Source: Chionoecetes opilio (Eukaryota; Arthropoda; Malacostraca; Decapoda; Majidae). Taken from it: DNA of 64,000 bases. The stretch is from the NCBI GenBank assembly GCA_016584305.1, contig JACEEZ010011921.1:40520-104519 (forward strand), given 5' to 3'. Position 1 is the first letter of the stretch, and each line of letters opens with the position of its first letter. Positions 10,556-24,890 of this stretch are shown here, one piece after another. Under the pieces are notes generated by a model that was not told where the DNA came from, did not search any database, and saw only the letters and a list, made by a program, of their open reading frames with translations. The translations under genes were made by a program, and so were the position numbers.

Positions 10556-12300
10556 CTGGCTCTAGTAATAAAAATGCAGAAATTTCATAGTAAATCACAC
10601 ACACATGTGCACACAAACAAACACACACGATGAGTATATCCCTGTTCGTGATTACAATGGTCCTTTCAACCTTTCTCTCTTTATGCCCGTCCTTTATCAC
10701 GGTGGACCCTCCAATTGGGCAGTTCCACACCACTGGATTACATACGGTGGATGCCGATCACTCCCACTGACGAAACCGCACCCTCTCTTGAAGAAGAAGT
10801 CATAAAGGCTGTAGCAAAGTTGAGGGGTGGAAAATCAGCTGGTGTTTGTAATATCAGTGCGGAGCTTCTCAAAGCTTGGGGTGTTGCCATGATCCGCGGA
10901 TTGCATGCTGTCCTGTCTGCCGTGTGGCAATCAGGTACCATTCCTCCTGACTGGAAAAGGGGGCTGGTCGTCCCCATCTGGAAAGGGAAAGGGGACCATC
11001 AGGACTGCAACAATTACCGCGGTATTACATTCCTCAGCGTGCCAGGCAAAATGCCCAACTATTGCTGACACGGATCCGCAGCCATCTGCTGAAGCATGAG
11101 AGACCTCAGCATTCTGAGTTCAAGCCTGATAAGTCAACAACGGACCGTATCCTAGCGCTTCGTGTCCTAGTGGAACGCCGACGTGAGTTCCGGCAGGGGA
11201 TGCTTGCAGCCTATTTTAATCTCAAGAAGGCGTTTGACTCAGTGCATCGTGAGTCACTCTAGGATCTTCTGTGACTGCGGGATTCCTGCAAGGACTATTG
11301 GTTTGATGACTGGTCTGTACTCTGGGACTGAGAGTGCTGTGAAGGTTGGGGGAGGTTTATCCAGCTTCTTTCCTGTGAATACAGGAGTGAGGCAAGGGTG
11401 CGTCCTTGCCCCATAACTTTTCAACACTTGTATTAACTGGGTATTGGGCGAAATTGTGGATCAAAGTGATTGCAGAGCATCCCTCGGCAACACCAAGATC
11501 TTTGTTGAGTCGCTGGAGGTACTGGTGATGGCTCTCGAGGCGCTGCACGAGGAGGAAAAGCCTTTCGGACTTGAGGTATCCTGGTTCAAGACCAAGGTCC
11601 AGGTGTTTGGAGGCTTACTAGATGAAATGGTACAGTTTGTTTATGCGCGCGGCGAGGACATTGAAATCTTGGAAAGTTTCACATACCTTGGTAGCGCAGT
11701 CCATAATGGTGGCGGGTCGCGTCAAGAAGTCTTATGGCGGATTGGCATAGCCCACGGTGTTATGGACTCGCTCAGCACGAGTATTTGGTGTTGTCGGTAC
11801 CTGTGCAGGAGGACAAAGATCCGGATCTTGAAGCTGCTTGTGATTCCTGTCTTACTGTATGGTTGTGAGACATGGACACTAAATAGCGACTTGAAGAAGG
11901 CGAATCGATGCCTTTGGTAATAAGTGTCTTCGCAGAGTCATGGAGTATCGCTGGGATAATTACGTGTCAAATCAGCGATTGCACCGTGAGACTGAATCGA
12001 GGCCTATTACCTGCATATTCCGTCTGCGCCAACTTCGGCTATATGGGCATGTGGCACGCTACCCTGAAACCGATCCTTCTTATCGGGTTGTATCTGTAAG
12101 AGACAATCCGGCGTGGAGGAGGCCAAGGGGGCGACCACAAGGCTCGTGGTTGGGGAAGTTGATACTTCCTGTCGTGTGCTGCTTGGTATGGGAAGGAAGC
12201 CTGCATGGGGACTCGTGCATGATGACCCCCGGGAGTGGCGTCGTAGGGTGGGCGAGGCGACGCGCCCCCGGCGTATGCCTCCAATGATTTATTCTCTTTA
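10553..12300 (+). pseudogene. RTE-like LINE relic, reverse transcriptase with several frameshifts
   Basis: Frame pieces at 10715-11068, 11062-11262, 11183-11416, 11444-11920 and 11940-12287 together follow the order of an RTE-type reverse transcriptase. The landmarks are KLRGGKSAGVCNISAELLK, PDWKRGLVVPIWKGKG, NYRGIT, the palm motif LKKAFDSVHRESL, TGVRQGCVLAP, then TYLGSAVHNGG, VLLYGCETWTL, RLYGHVARYPE and RPRGRPQGSWLG. The catalytic xADD box is lost in a deletion between the VRQGCVLAP motif and the FVESLEVLVMALEALHEE segment. The N-terminal endonuclease is not visible. The last motif lies next to a CGACGCGCCCCC block. The family assignment is from memory of RTE proteins. Confidence 0.8.
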
Positions 12301-12505
12301 TGCCTCCCCGTGAGTGGCGTAGGTCTGAAATCTTGCACATTTTTAACCTGCCCTACAACGACGCCCAGCCTGTAATGGAAGGACATGGGTGTGTGAGGTT
12401 CCTTGCCTTGAAACTTGTAAGGGATTTGTAGATGATTAGCAATTAACACTGCACATGAGTTTATCAATGATGCAACTATAGAAAGTGGATCCTTATCGTG
12501 GTTAA

Positions 12506-13065
12506 TAGAGGTGGACTAAAATATCTGCGAATCCGCATCCGCATACGCGCATATCCGCATTATATTTTAACATACGCATCCACATCGATGGATGATGATA
12601 TTATGCAGATATTTTGAATGTCTAGACACTGTACATGTCGGTTGCAGATAAAAAGAGAGAGAAAAAAAAAAGTGTGTGTGTGTCAGTGTATGTGTGTGTG
12701 TCAATCACACTCGCCCGCCTCCTGCATCCTAACGATTCCTAATCAAATATGTTAGATTAGTGGTGGGCCGTACGCGGGTGGCAGGCTGTCACTTTAAGGA
12801 AATCAGGTGCGTTGCAATGCTTGCGTAGTGGTAACACAGGTAATTGAAACTGTATCAAAATTTTATTACTGTGGTCCTGGATCCCCTATTTCTTAATTGT
12901 ATATTATTGATATATTTTTACTCATCTCTTAGCATCTTTAAATTTCAATAATATGTGGCTTACACTCTTGATGGCTAGAGAAATAGACGCATCAGCATCC
13001 GCACATTTTGTAAATAAATATTCGCATTTGCAAATAGTGAAACATCGATATCTGGTCCACCGCTA
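12506..13065 (+). mobile_element. hAT-type non-autonomous element with subterminal ATCCGC repeats
   Basis: Left end TAGAGGTGGACTAAAATATC; the right end, inverted, is TAGCGGTGGACCAGATATCG. Both sides carry subterminal ATCCGC-like repeats. Internal order (TGTACATGTCGGTTG, a GA/GT tract, then TTTACTCATCTCTTAGTATCT-like sequence) matches the element at 36428-37029. TAGRGGTG-type termini fit hAT elements, but a matching 8-bp duplication is not evident (GTGGTTAA left, GAACTTGT right). No transposase. Confidence 0.7.
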
Positions 13066-13285
13066 GAACTTGTTAAGATAATGAAATGTTGATATATAGC
13101 ACCTTTTCAGATGTTTTTTGTATCCCTTATGTTACTTTGGCTTATGAAAACAAAATTAATGTATGAAAGAAAGTGACAACGAAACATGGTATCATAAGTA
13201 AAGTAACAGAATAACCCATACCTAAATCTATATCAAGCTCATATATTCTCCGTTACTTTTTTCCTTGTTACTTTCTTTCCGATTA

Positions 13286-14384
13286 CTTAAAGTAGTCGTC
13301 CAGACCCATTTTTTTTTTGCCGAATTATGTTGAATGTACATTCAAAACACCTAATCCACCAAAAATAATTGATTTCCAGGCCTTATTTCCGTAAAAACAC
13401 GACTTTTGTAAAAAGCGCGCGAAAAAAAAAATCTTCCCTCCAACAGGGCTACGACTGTTATTGATGACGTCAGAACAGGGACGCCCGCAGACACTCTGTC
13501 TGGCACCTGTCGGCAAATGTTATGATGAGCGATTGTACTTCGGTGTCAGACAGTGAATCTGTCGCCGTGACAGATTTAGAGTACGATGCTCAATCTGACA
13601 CCGAAAGAAATGACGCTGGTCGCGTATACTATGAGGAAAACGAACCTCAGATTGTCATGGGATCCTATATGTTTGAGCCCGAGTACGAGGTGGATTAACA
13701 GGTGTCTCTTTATCTTTCTTTATCTGTCTCTTTATCTTGGCAGGAGGTATGAGATGTGCACTCGCGCGTATGTCCCCCGGTGAAATTATGAATTATTTAA
13801 TCATAATTTCTACTAGTTATGGACAATTACAGTATCTTATAAGTTTTAACTACACAATCGATATTAATAAACGGCTGTTATTTACCAAATAAGCAGTACA
13901 TGAGAACAGCAGGGCTGTCATAAGCAATAATGTCAAGGGCTACTTGGCATTATGTCGGCGAGGGGGAGGCAAGGTGGGTAGGGATGGGTGCCGTGCGAGG
14001 CTACATCAGCTGTGTCCCTCCTTCTCCCGCCCAGATTAGCGACAGTGTTTAGTTTGAGAGAGTTAAAATCATGACTTATTTAGTATCAATTTGAGAGAAA
14101 TAAGCTGTAGACAGTGTTGTACGCTTACGGTAATGTGAAGTATTATTCTGGATATGGGGTTCTGGATATGGGGATTATTCAGCCTTACCGATTCAGTCTT
14201 ACCGTCTGCAAACCTTGAGAGCGTTTTGAAAACTCGGGGAATTTGCAGATTTTGATTGCGGATTATTTAAAAACGGCTGACTGGATACAAAAAGTGACGA
14301 CGTATTGTTGATATACTCGTTAATGGCTATACTTTGATTGCATTAAATCAGGAATGATGAAATGGTCTGGACGATTACTTTAAG
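13286..14384 (+). mobile_element. TIR DNA transposon, family T1 (longer copy)
   Basis: Termini AAAGTAGTCGTCCAGACC (left) and GGTCTGGACGATTACTTTAA (right) form an imperfect inverted repeat about 21 bp long. The outer ~150 bp on each side match the 360-1044 element in inverted order, which fixes both boundaries. The interior carries a short acidic ORF (13522-13698). At 1.1 kb the element is too short for a full transposase, so it is probably deleted or non-autonomous. Confidence 0.8.
13522..13698 (+). CDS. Acidic 58-residue ORF inside the T1 transposon
   Basis: Starts with ATGATG and reads through a Ser/Asp/Glu-rich N-terminus (MMSDCTSVSDSESVAVTD), then EENEPQIV, the segment YMFEPEYEVD and a stop. 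A YxFEP segment after an acidic stretch recalls the N-terminus of P2X7-like accessory proteins found in some DNA transposons; that is a weak resemblance from memory. No catalytic motif is visible. It may be the 5' exon or a stop-truncated remnant of the element's ORF. Codon use is balanced and not low-complexity, which favours genuine coding origin. Confidence 0.4.
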   Translation: MMSDCTSVSDSESVAVTDLEYDAQSDTERNDAGRVYYEENEPQIVMGSYMFEPEYEVD

Positions 14385-14949
14385 AAACACTCCTGCTTAA
14401 CCCAAGTGGACCTGGTCAGATAAGAGTACAAGCAAACCTGGTGTAAAGAATTGACTGATGAGACGTCCCTGGCGTGGCACTGATATAGTGTGTTGTGTAG
14501 CCTGCCATGGCGTACCATATGCTATACCCTTTAACTCCTGTCACCTATATTGCTCGCTGAAGGCCCTGTGTACATTGTCTTGGTCTGCTGAATGTGGTTT
14601 ATTAACTCGCTACCGCCTCCAAGCTTTCTTCTGCTTGCGACTTACGGATAACATCCCTTTGTATCTCAACCTCTGATGTTTTCCTCAGTTAATGCTTCAT
14701 TATTACTGGTGGTGTTTTATATCTACTTTTTCTTGGTGTTGTTACGGCTATCTACGTCCTATGTACATCATTTTTTTGTGATTTTATACATAGTCATTGC
14801 TGCTCCCGACACAAATAAGGACTCTCCCAACTACAAGATTTAAAGTTAATTCCGGCCTGGGCTTCTCTGTGGGTGTGTCCAGTATTAATTATTTGTTCAC
14901 GTTCTCTTTGTTCGCCGTTTGTCGCCTCGCCCGATGTCTTCATTGTACC
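14385..14949. other. Unassigned non-coding sequence
   Basis: No supportable gene or repeat. The short ORFs at 14458-14676 and 14797-15003 have no recognisable features. Confidence 0.5.
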
Positions 14950-15111
14950 ATTGTTATAATGTCAAGATGTGACATCCGCATCCGTATCCGCATTTTAATA
15001 TAAACAGCTATCCGCATATACATCTGCATCCGCAAAATAATTAAGTAGGACATCCGCATACACATCCGCATCCGCAGATCTCTGAATTTTTACATCCGAT
15101 ACATCTCTAGT
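14950..15111 (+). mobile_element. 3' end fragment of the ATCCGC hAT-type family
   Basis: Dense ATCCGC/ATCCGCAT repeats lead to the terminus ACATCCGATACATCTCTA. Inverted, this reads TAGAGATGTATCGGATGT and matches the TIR of the elements at 12506 and 36428. The left half is missing. Confidence 0.65.
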
Positions 15112-17769
<2,658 letters not shown>

Positions 17770-17772
17770 TTA

Positions 17773-18071
17773 AGGCCGTTTCCTACTAGCCCGCTTATAC
17801 GGCCGCCGTTGCCGTACACCGCCCAACAATGACGTCACAAAAAAGTCGACTGCACAGTCGTACCGCTGTACGGCTGCCGTACAAAGTTAAAATCAAGTCC
17901 ACTCTCCCGCTCGGCGGTGTCCGCTCGGCGGTGTCCGCTCGAGCGGAGGTGCAAACTATGCCCGGATGCCCGGTTACCACTACAACCACTCAAGCGGTGA
18001 TGATGGTGACGACATTGTTGGGCGGTGAACGGCAACGGCGGCCGTAGAAGCGGGCTAGTGGGAACCGGCCT
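17773..18071. mobile_element. 299-bp GC-rich MITE with ~60-bp TIRs (Harbinger-like)
   Basis: Left arm AGGCCGTTTCCTACTAGCCC through CAACAATG; the right arm, inverted, is AGGCCGGTTCCCACTAGCCC through CAACAATG. The arms match at all but about four of roughly 60 positions. The element is flanked by TTA on both sides (17770-17772 and 18072-18074), the target duplication typical of PIF/Harbinger elements. The interior is GC-rich with a duplicated GCTCGGCGGTGTCC unit. No ORF has transposase motifs. Confidence 0.85.
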
Positions 18072-18074
18072 TTA

Positions 18075-19437
18075 TCTTCCTTCACCGGTAGTAACAAGAC
18101 GCATGACATAAGAACGAGGGTGATAAGCATGTCTAGTTTAGGAATCCTCAGAAGTTTGCCACAATAAAATAACACACCAATCTCCCATCGTCCTCACACG
18201 CTGCGGACGACGAGCAGGCAATATGCAATACACGTGGCTGTCTGTGAACAAGAAATAATGAAATGCGTGTAAAATACTATCATGTCCACGATGTTCGCAT
18301 CGTGGTTTTAATGACTGTTTTAAAAAAAAGTGAGCGCTATGTGGTACACATTATAATCTCAATTTCTTGAAAAATGTAATTGCACAAATCAGTGGCAGTA
18401 GATTGTGCATTGTGTCTGGCCCATCGCACGTAACTGGGGATACGGATCACGAACACAATCCACCTATCTGCATGCTGTCTTCCGGATTATAAAGACCGGT
18501 CACCAGATACAGTGGGACACAGAGCGACGTGGTACAGAGTCAGCATTATCCAGCCTGAAGGAATCAATGTTGATAAAAAAAACATTCTTTCACAAGCTAA
18601 TAATGTATAAGGAGTATTGCCTTGGAGGCGTAGCTCTTCATGTTTCCCACCAAAATTACTGTAACCTAACCTTTCCTTACTTACATTACACATCATAAAT
18701 TATTTGGTATTATTTGGTTTCTCTAAAGCCAACAGTAATTTTTCTTCACATATTTTTCAAAATGTTTCAGAAACCCATGAAAATATACAAAACAATTACA
18801 ATTTTTTTGTTATTCAATCAAGAAACAAAGACTTCACAAATAAAAGACTGAAGGAGTTATATAAAATAAATATGATAAAAACACGCGTTACTCCAGACCC
18901 CGCTCAAGCCATGACCCAACAGCCGCTTTATTCAATAAAAAAATGTATCAACACAATAACAAAATATAGAAACACAAAAACACTATATTAGCCTTTAATC
19001 GCATTCATTCATTTATCATACCATATCTCATATCATTCATTCATAACGTGTTTTACTGTTTTTCCTGACCCCATTTCATAGCTATCTAAATGGCTGATAC
19101 GCTAAATAATACGATGATACGTTGATAATGCTAAATGCCATTACGTATCTATGACAAAGATACTTTTGTGGATCTATGGCCGCTGAAAATTGCCCAGGAT
19201 TGTTGGCAGCAGACACGTTTTTGTCATTTTACTGCGTATTTATTAGTCCCAGAGAAAAATATATTGAAGCATAGATATGAAGGTTATTTAATTATATCCG
19301 ATAATACTGTAGTCAGTAATCCATTAACTCATATAATATCTGAAAAAAAAGATGTTTTGTAAAAACTATATTTAATAATCTCGGTTACTTTAATTCAAAA
19401 CAGATTTTCTTATAGCTCTCTTGAAAGGTCTTTGCCT

Positions 19438-19438
<1 letters not shown>
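18075..19438. other. AT-rich unassigned sequence
   Basis: Contains the dispersed repeat at 18565-18670. The ORF at 18704-18991 is a lysine/asparagine-rich translation of AT-rich DNA and is not supported. Confidence 0.45.
18565..18670 (+). repeat. Dispersed repeat, copy 1 of 2
   Basis: Shares TTGATA, CACAAGCTA and GAGGCGTAGCTCTTCA followed by CACCAA with 27745-27850. The element type is unknown. Confidence 0.55.
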
Positions 19439-19512
<74 letters not shown>

Positions 19513-19516
19513 CTCG

Positions 19517-19598
<82 letters not shown>

Positions 19599-19636
19599 CT
19601 CTCGCTCTCTCGCTCTCTCGCTCTCTCTCTCTCTCT
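19439..19636. repeat. (CT)n microsatellite
   Basis: Nearly 200 bp of CT with periodic CTCTCG variants near both ends. Confidence 0.97.
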
Positions 19637-19859
19637 GATGCTCTTTACATTTAATACGCACACCTCACAGTTTTTTAGTTATTCAAATAAACATTTATAC
19701 CAAAAAATCCTAACAAATCAAAGGGCCATTTGGTAACCTTATCTGTAACCGCGACAGAATCTCTACACAGTCATAACTGAAATAAGGCCACCGTTTCTCC
19801 AGCAATTCCATAACAATAATCACTATATTGAACCACATACACGCCATATACCGCAGATC

Positions 19860-20162
<303 letters not shown>

Positions 20163-22861
20163 TATTTTTTTTTTTTTTACATCACAAGGAACTGGCCAAG
20201 GGCACAACAAAAATGGGTAAAACAAAGCCCGCTTAGTTGCCAGTCCCTATAAAGAAGACAGTAAGAGAATAAAATAAAAAAGAGGGGTGAGCCAATGTAG
20301 TTCGGGAGGTGTCTTGTTACTCTTCTTTTGAAAAGATGTAAGTCATAGGAAAGTGGAAAAATTGAAACAGGAAGAGAGTTCCAGAGTTTACCAGTGAAAG
20401 GGATGAAAGAGTAAAGATACTGATTAGCTCTTGCATTAGGAAGATGGACAGAATAGGGATGAAAATGAGTAGAAAGTCTTGTGCAGCGAGGCCGCGGGAG
20501 GGGGGGAGGCATGCAGTTAGCAAGTTCAGAAGAGCAGTGAGCATGAAAATAACGGTAGAAGAGAGCAAGAGAAGCAACATTGCGGCGGTGATTTAAAGAT
20601 TGAAGACAGTCAGTCAGAGGAGAGGAGTTGATGAGACGAAAAGCTTTTGACTCAACCCTGTTTAGGAGAGCTGTATGAGTGGATCCTCCCCAAACATGTG
20701 AGACATACTCCATACATGGGCGGATAAGGCCCCTGTAGAGAGCAAGCAATTGAAAGGGAGAAAAAAAAGGACGCAGACGCCACAAGACATCTAACTTCCT
20801 AGAAGCTGTTTTAGCAAGATATGAGATGTGAGATTTCCAGTTCAGATTTTTAGTAAAGGATGGTCCTAGAATGTTCATTGTAGAAGAAGGAGACAGTTGA
20901 GTGTCATTGAAGAAGAGGGGCTAGTTATCTGGAAGGTTTTGTCGAGTAGATAGGTGAAGAAATTGGGTTTTTGAGGCATTGAACAAAACAAGGTTTGCTT
21001 TGCCCCAATCAGATATTATAGAATGATCAGAAGTTAGGCGCTCGGTGGCATCTCTCCGTGAATCACTTAGTTCCTGTTGAGTTGGACGTATAATAAACGA
21101 CGTTGAAAAATGCAGGGTAAAATCATCAGCGTAGGAGTGGATAGGGCTTTGAGTTAGACTTAGAAGATCATTAATGAATAATAGAAAGAGAGTGGGTGAT
21201 AGGACAGAACCCTGGGGAACACCACTATTGATTGATTTAGGAGAAGAACAATGTCCGTCTACAGTAGCTGCAATAGAACGGTTTGAAAGGAAACTTAAGA
21301 TGAAGGTACAGAGAGAAGGATAGGAACCGAATAAGGGTAGTTTGGAAATTAAAGATTTGTGCCAGACTCTATCAAAAACTTTTGATATGTCAAGGGCAAC
21401 AGCAAAAGTTTCACCGAAACCCCTAAAGGAGGATGACCAAGATTCAGTTAGGAAAGCTAGAAGATCGCCAGTAGATCATCCCTTACGGAAACCGTACTGA
21501 CGATCAGATAGAAGATTGTGAGCAGATAGATGGTTAAGAATCTTCTTATTAAGTTAATAGGAAGAATTAAGTTAATAATATTTTCAATTAAAAAACTTTA
21601 GAAAGGCAGGAAGTCAAAGCTATAGGACGGTAGTTTGAAGGATTAGAACGGTCACTCTTCTTAGGAACAGGTTGGATGTGAGCAAACTTCCAGCAAGAAG
21701 GAAAGGTGGAAGTAGATAGACAAAGACGGAAAAGTTTGACCAGGCAAGGTGCAAGCACAAAAGCACAGTTTTTGAGAACAATAGGAGGGACTCCGTCAGG
21801 ACCGTAAGCCTTCCGAGGATCTAGGCCAGAAAGGGCAAAGAAAACATCATTCCGAAAGATCTTAATGACAGGCATAATATAGTCAGAGGGTGGAGGAGAA
21901 GGAGGAACAAGCCTCCTTGATTGCATCAACCAGAGTGGAATTTTTAGCAAAGGTTTGAGCGAAGAGTTCAGCTTTAGAAGTAGATGAGACAGCTGTGGAG
22001 CCATCTGGGTGAAGCATAGGAGAGAAAGATGAAGAAGAAAAATTGTTAGAGATATTATTAGCTAGATGCCAAAAGTCACGAGAGGAATTTGATTCAGAAA
22101 GATTTTGACATTTTCTATGAAGGAAAAGAGTTTTTGGTAAGTTGAAGTAAAGACTTGGCATGATTACGGGCAGAAATATAAAGGGCATGAGTATCAGGAG
22201 ATGGATGCTTACGGTACCGTTTGTGAGCCACCTCTCTATCTCGGACAGCATGAGAGCAGGCAGAGTTAAACTAAGGTTGACAGGCTTTAGGATTAGAGAA
22301 AGTGTGTGGAATGTACGCCTCTATGCCAGAGATTATGACCTCAGTTATGCGCTCTGCACAAAGAGATGGGTCTTTGATATGGAAGCAGTAATCATTCCAT
22401 GGAAAATCAGAGTAGTATTGCCTTTGGTCTTCCCACTTAGCTGAGTTGAAGTGCCAGAAGCACCTCCGCTTAGGTGGGTCCCGAGACGGTACAGGAGCAA
22501 TAGGACAGGTTACAGAAATTAGATTGTCATCGGAGGAACCCAACGGAGAGAATAGTTTCACAGAGTAAGCAGAAGGGTTAGTAGTTAGGAAAAGATCAAG
22601 AATTTTGGGCGTGTCTCCAAGGTGGTCAGGAATACGGGTAGGGTGCTGCACCAGCTGCTCTAGGTCTTAGAGGATAGAAAAGTTTTAGGCTTGTTCACCA
22701 GGTTGGTCAGTGAAAGAAGATGATAGCCAAAGCTGGTGGTGAACATTGAAGTCCCCAAGAGTGGAAATTTGAGCTAAAGGAAAATGAGATGAGATGTGCT
22801 CCACTTTTGATGTTAAATAGTCGAAGAATTTTACATAGTCAGAGGAGTTAGGTGAGAGATA

Positions 22862-23276
22862 TGTAGCGGCTTCCCCCTTACACACCGCTAGGAGGGGAGT
22901 TTGTAGCAGTCCCTCCTACAAACTACATTTCTCTCTTACACCAGCTCTACAAGAGAAAACGTGTGGTTTTAGCCCACACTATTATAACTTGTTTTTATTA
23001 ATGTTCAGTATTCATGTATACTTTAATACCTCTGTATTTTATGTTTGCTTTTGATACATGTATTTAACCAACAAATAACTCTTCAATCTCAACATACAGC
23101 CTTTACTCAACGCGCACACCATTAGCGCGTTGAGCATAAACTAATGAAAGATTTATTGTTAAATCTGTTTTTTTATATATATGTTATTGTTTTTTTAATT
23201 AAAAATTAACATTACCACTGGAAACAGAGTTTCTCTCCAGTGTGACCAACTAGCTATCAATACACACATCGGTTAT
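22862..23276 (+). repeat. Left LTR
   Basis: Begins TGTAGCGGCTTCCCCC and ends CATCGGTTAT. Compared with the right LTR I count about six substitutions and one 2-bp length difference, about 1.5% divergence by eye, so the insertion is fairly young. Confidence 0.9.
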
Positions 23277-23294
23277 AATTGGTGACCCTCGGAG
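23277..23294 (+). promoter_or_regulatory. Putative tRNA-Trp primer binding site
   Basis: AATTGGTGACCCTCGGAG directly follows the left LTR. TGGTGACCC matches the complement of the tRNA-Trp 3' end for nine bases and then departs. Confidence 0.6.
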
Positions 23295-23539
23295 TTTAGC
23301 TATGGTCTATAGGTGGCTATAACATGTGCTATATAAGAGCACAATTCTCCTAGTGGAAGGACCTGCGTCTTAAGACACATTCGTCCTAACACTCATAAGG
23401 CAAAAAGCTTAGCCTCCATTATGGGGTTCGCTTTGCTGATCCATAGGTTGGGAGAAAAACTACACTAATGTGTAGCTGCCACCTTAAAGGTTATCCCTTC
23501 CCACCCTGGCCCCATCTGTGCCCCCCTCTGATGCTTTCT

Positions 23540-24360
23540 TGCGTCATCAGCCCGGCCTTATGCGCGTTCAGCGCGGCCCCTGCCCCCTCAGACGCCTTAC
23601 TGCGTCTTCACAGCGCGGCCCCTGCCCCCTCAGACGCCTTACTGCGTCTTCACCGGCCTGATGCGCACTCTGCGCGGCTGCTACGCCCTCTGACGCCTTA
23701 CTGCGTCCTCAATGGCCTCATGCGCATTCTGCGCGGCCTCTGCAACCTCTGATGCCTTCCTGCGTCCTCAGCACGGCCTCACGCGCATTCAGCGCGGCCC
23801 CTGCTCCCTCAGCGTGGTTTCCCGCGTCGTCAGTCAAAACCCTACCCCTCAACCCCGCGGTGTTAGAGTAACTTACTCCACGGTCGCTACTCACCGCCCT
23901 GTGGATTACTCACCGCCCTGTGGATTACTCACCGCCCTGTGGATTACTCACCACCCTGTGGATTACTCACCGCCCTGTGGATTACTCACCGCCCTGTGGA
24001 TTACTCACCGCCCTGTGGATTACTCATCGCCCTGTGGATTACTCACCGCCCTGGAGATTGATTACTCATCACCAGGCTGCAACACTACCAGGCGGCAACA
24101 CTACCAGGCGGCAACACTACCAGGCGGCAACACTGCCATGGCCGCAACACTGCCACGCCCGCAACAGCCGGCGTCAACACTGCCATGGCGGCAACACTGC
24201 CACGCCCGCACACAGCCGGCGGCACCACTGCCATGGCGGCAACACTGCCACGCCCGCAACACCGCCACGCCTGCAACACTGCCAAGGCGGCAATACTGCC
24301 ACGCCCGCACACAGCCGGCGGCACCACTACCATGGCGGCAACACTGCCACGCCAGCAACT
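23540..24360 (+). repeat. GC-rich tandem repeats forming the LTR element interior
   Basis: Three repeat types in order: ~43-bp units around GACGCCTTACTGCGTCTTCA (23568-23760), a 19-bp unit ATTACTCACCGCCCTGTGG repeated about nine times (23905-24055), and units built on CAACACTACCAGGCGG and CAACACTGCCACGCCCG (24076-24360). Long ORFs on both strands here come from the repeats. Confidence 0.9.
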
Positions 24361-24473
24361 GGTTACCACAACCCTCCACGTCAACCACATCAAATTGGCA
24401 ACAGTAACACCAGCAGCACCGCTCCACCAACCAAGATTTCTTTCCTCCTCCCTCATCACTAGGAGGGGAGTAT

Positions 24474-24890
24474 TGTAGCGGCTTCCCCCCTACACACCGC
24501 TAGGAGGGGAGTTTGTAGCAGTCCCTCCTACAAACTACATTTCTCTCTTATACCAGCTCTACAAGAGAAAACGTGTGGTTTTAGCCCACACTATTGTAAC
24601 TTGTTTTTATTAATGTTCAGTATTCATGTATACTTTAATACCTCTGTATTTTATGTTTGCTTTTGATACATGTATTTAACCAACAAATAACTCTTCAATC
24701 TCAACATACACCCTTTACTCAACGCGCACACCATTAGCGCGTTGAGCATAAACTAATGAAAGATTTATTGTTAAATCTGTTTTTTTATATATATGTTATT
24801 GTTTTTTTAATTAAAAATTAACCTTACCACTGGAAACAGAGTTTCTCTCTCCAGTGTGACCAACTAGCTATCAATACACCCATCGGTTAT
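24474..24890 (+). repeat. Right LTR
   Basis: Same termini and length class as the left LTR. The interrupted LINE resumes directly after the 5-bp duplication. Confidence 0.9.

Larger units (their letters stand above)
22862..24890 (+). mobile_element. Non-autonomous LTR retrotransposon inside LINE L-b
   Basis: Two direct repeats of 415-417 bp (22862-23276 and 24474-24890) enclose 1.2 kb. The 5-bp duplication AGATA flanks it (22857-22861 and 24891-24895), and the uninterrupted LINE copy at 42004-42016 provides the empty site. After the left LTR comes TTGGTGACCC, complementary to the 3' end of tRNA-Trp and a plausible primer binding site. A purine run AGGAGGGGAG precedes the right LTR. The interior has only GC-rich tandem repeats and no gag, protease, RT or integrase motif, so it resembles a TRIM/LARD-type parasite of a Gypsy-like element. 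Orientation is set by the primer site and purine tract. Confidence 0.9.

Noticed and set aside
19385..19663. Arg-Glu or Leu-Ser repeat ORFs on both strands
   Set aside because: Pure dinucleotide repeat open in every frame.
23712..24462. 231- and 180-residue ORFs that might be a gag protein
   Set aside because: They translate 19-bp and 16-bp tandem repeats and have no zinc knuckle, capsid or protease motif.
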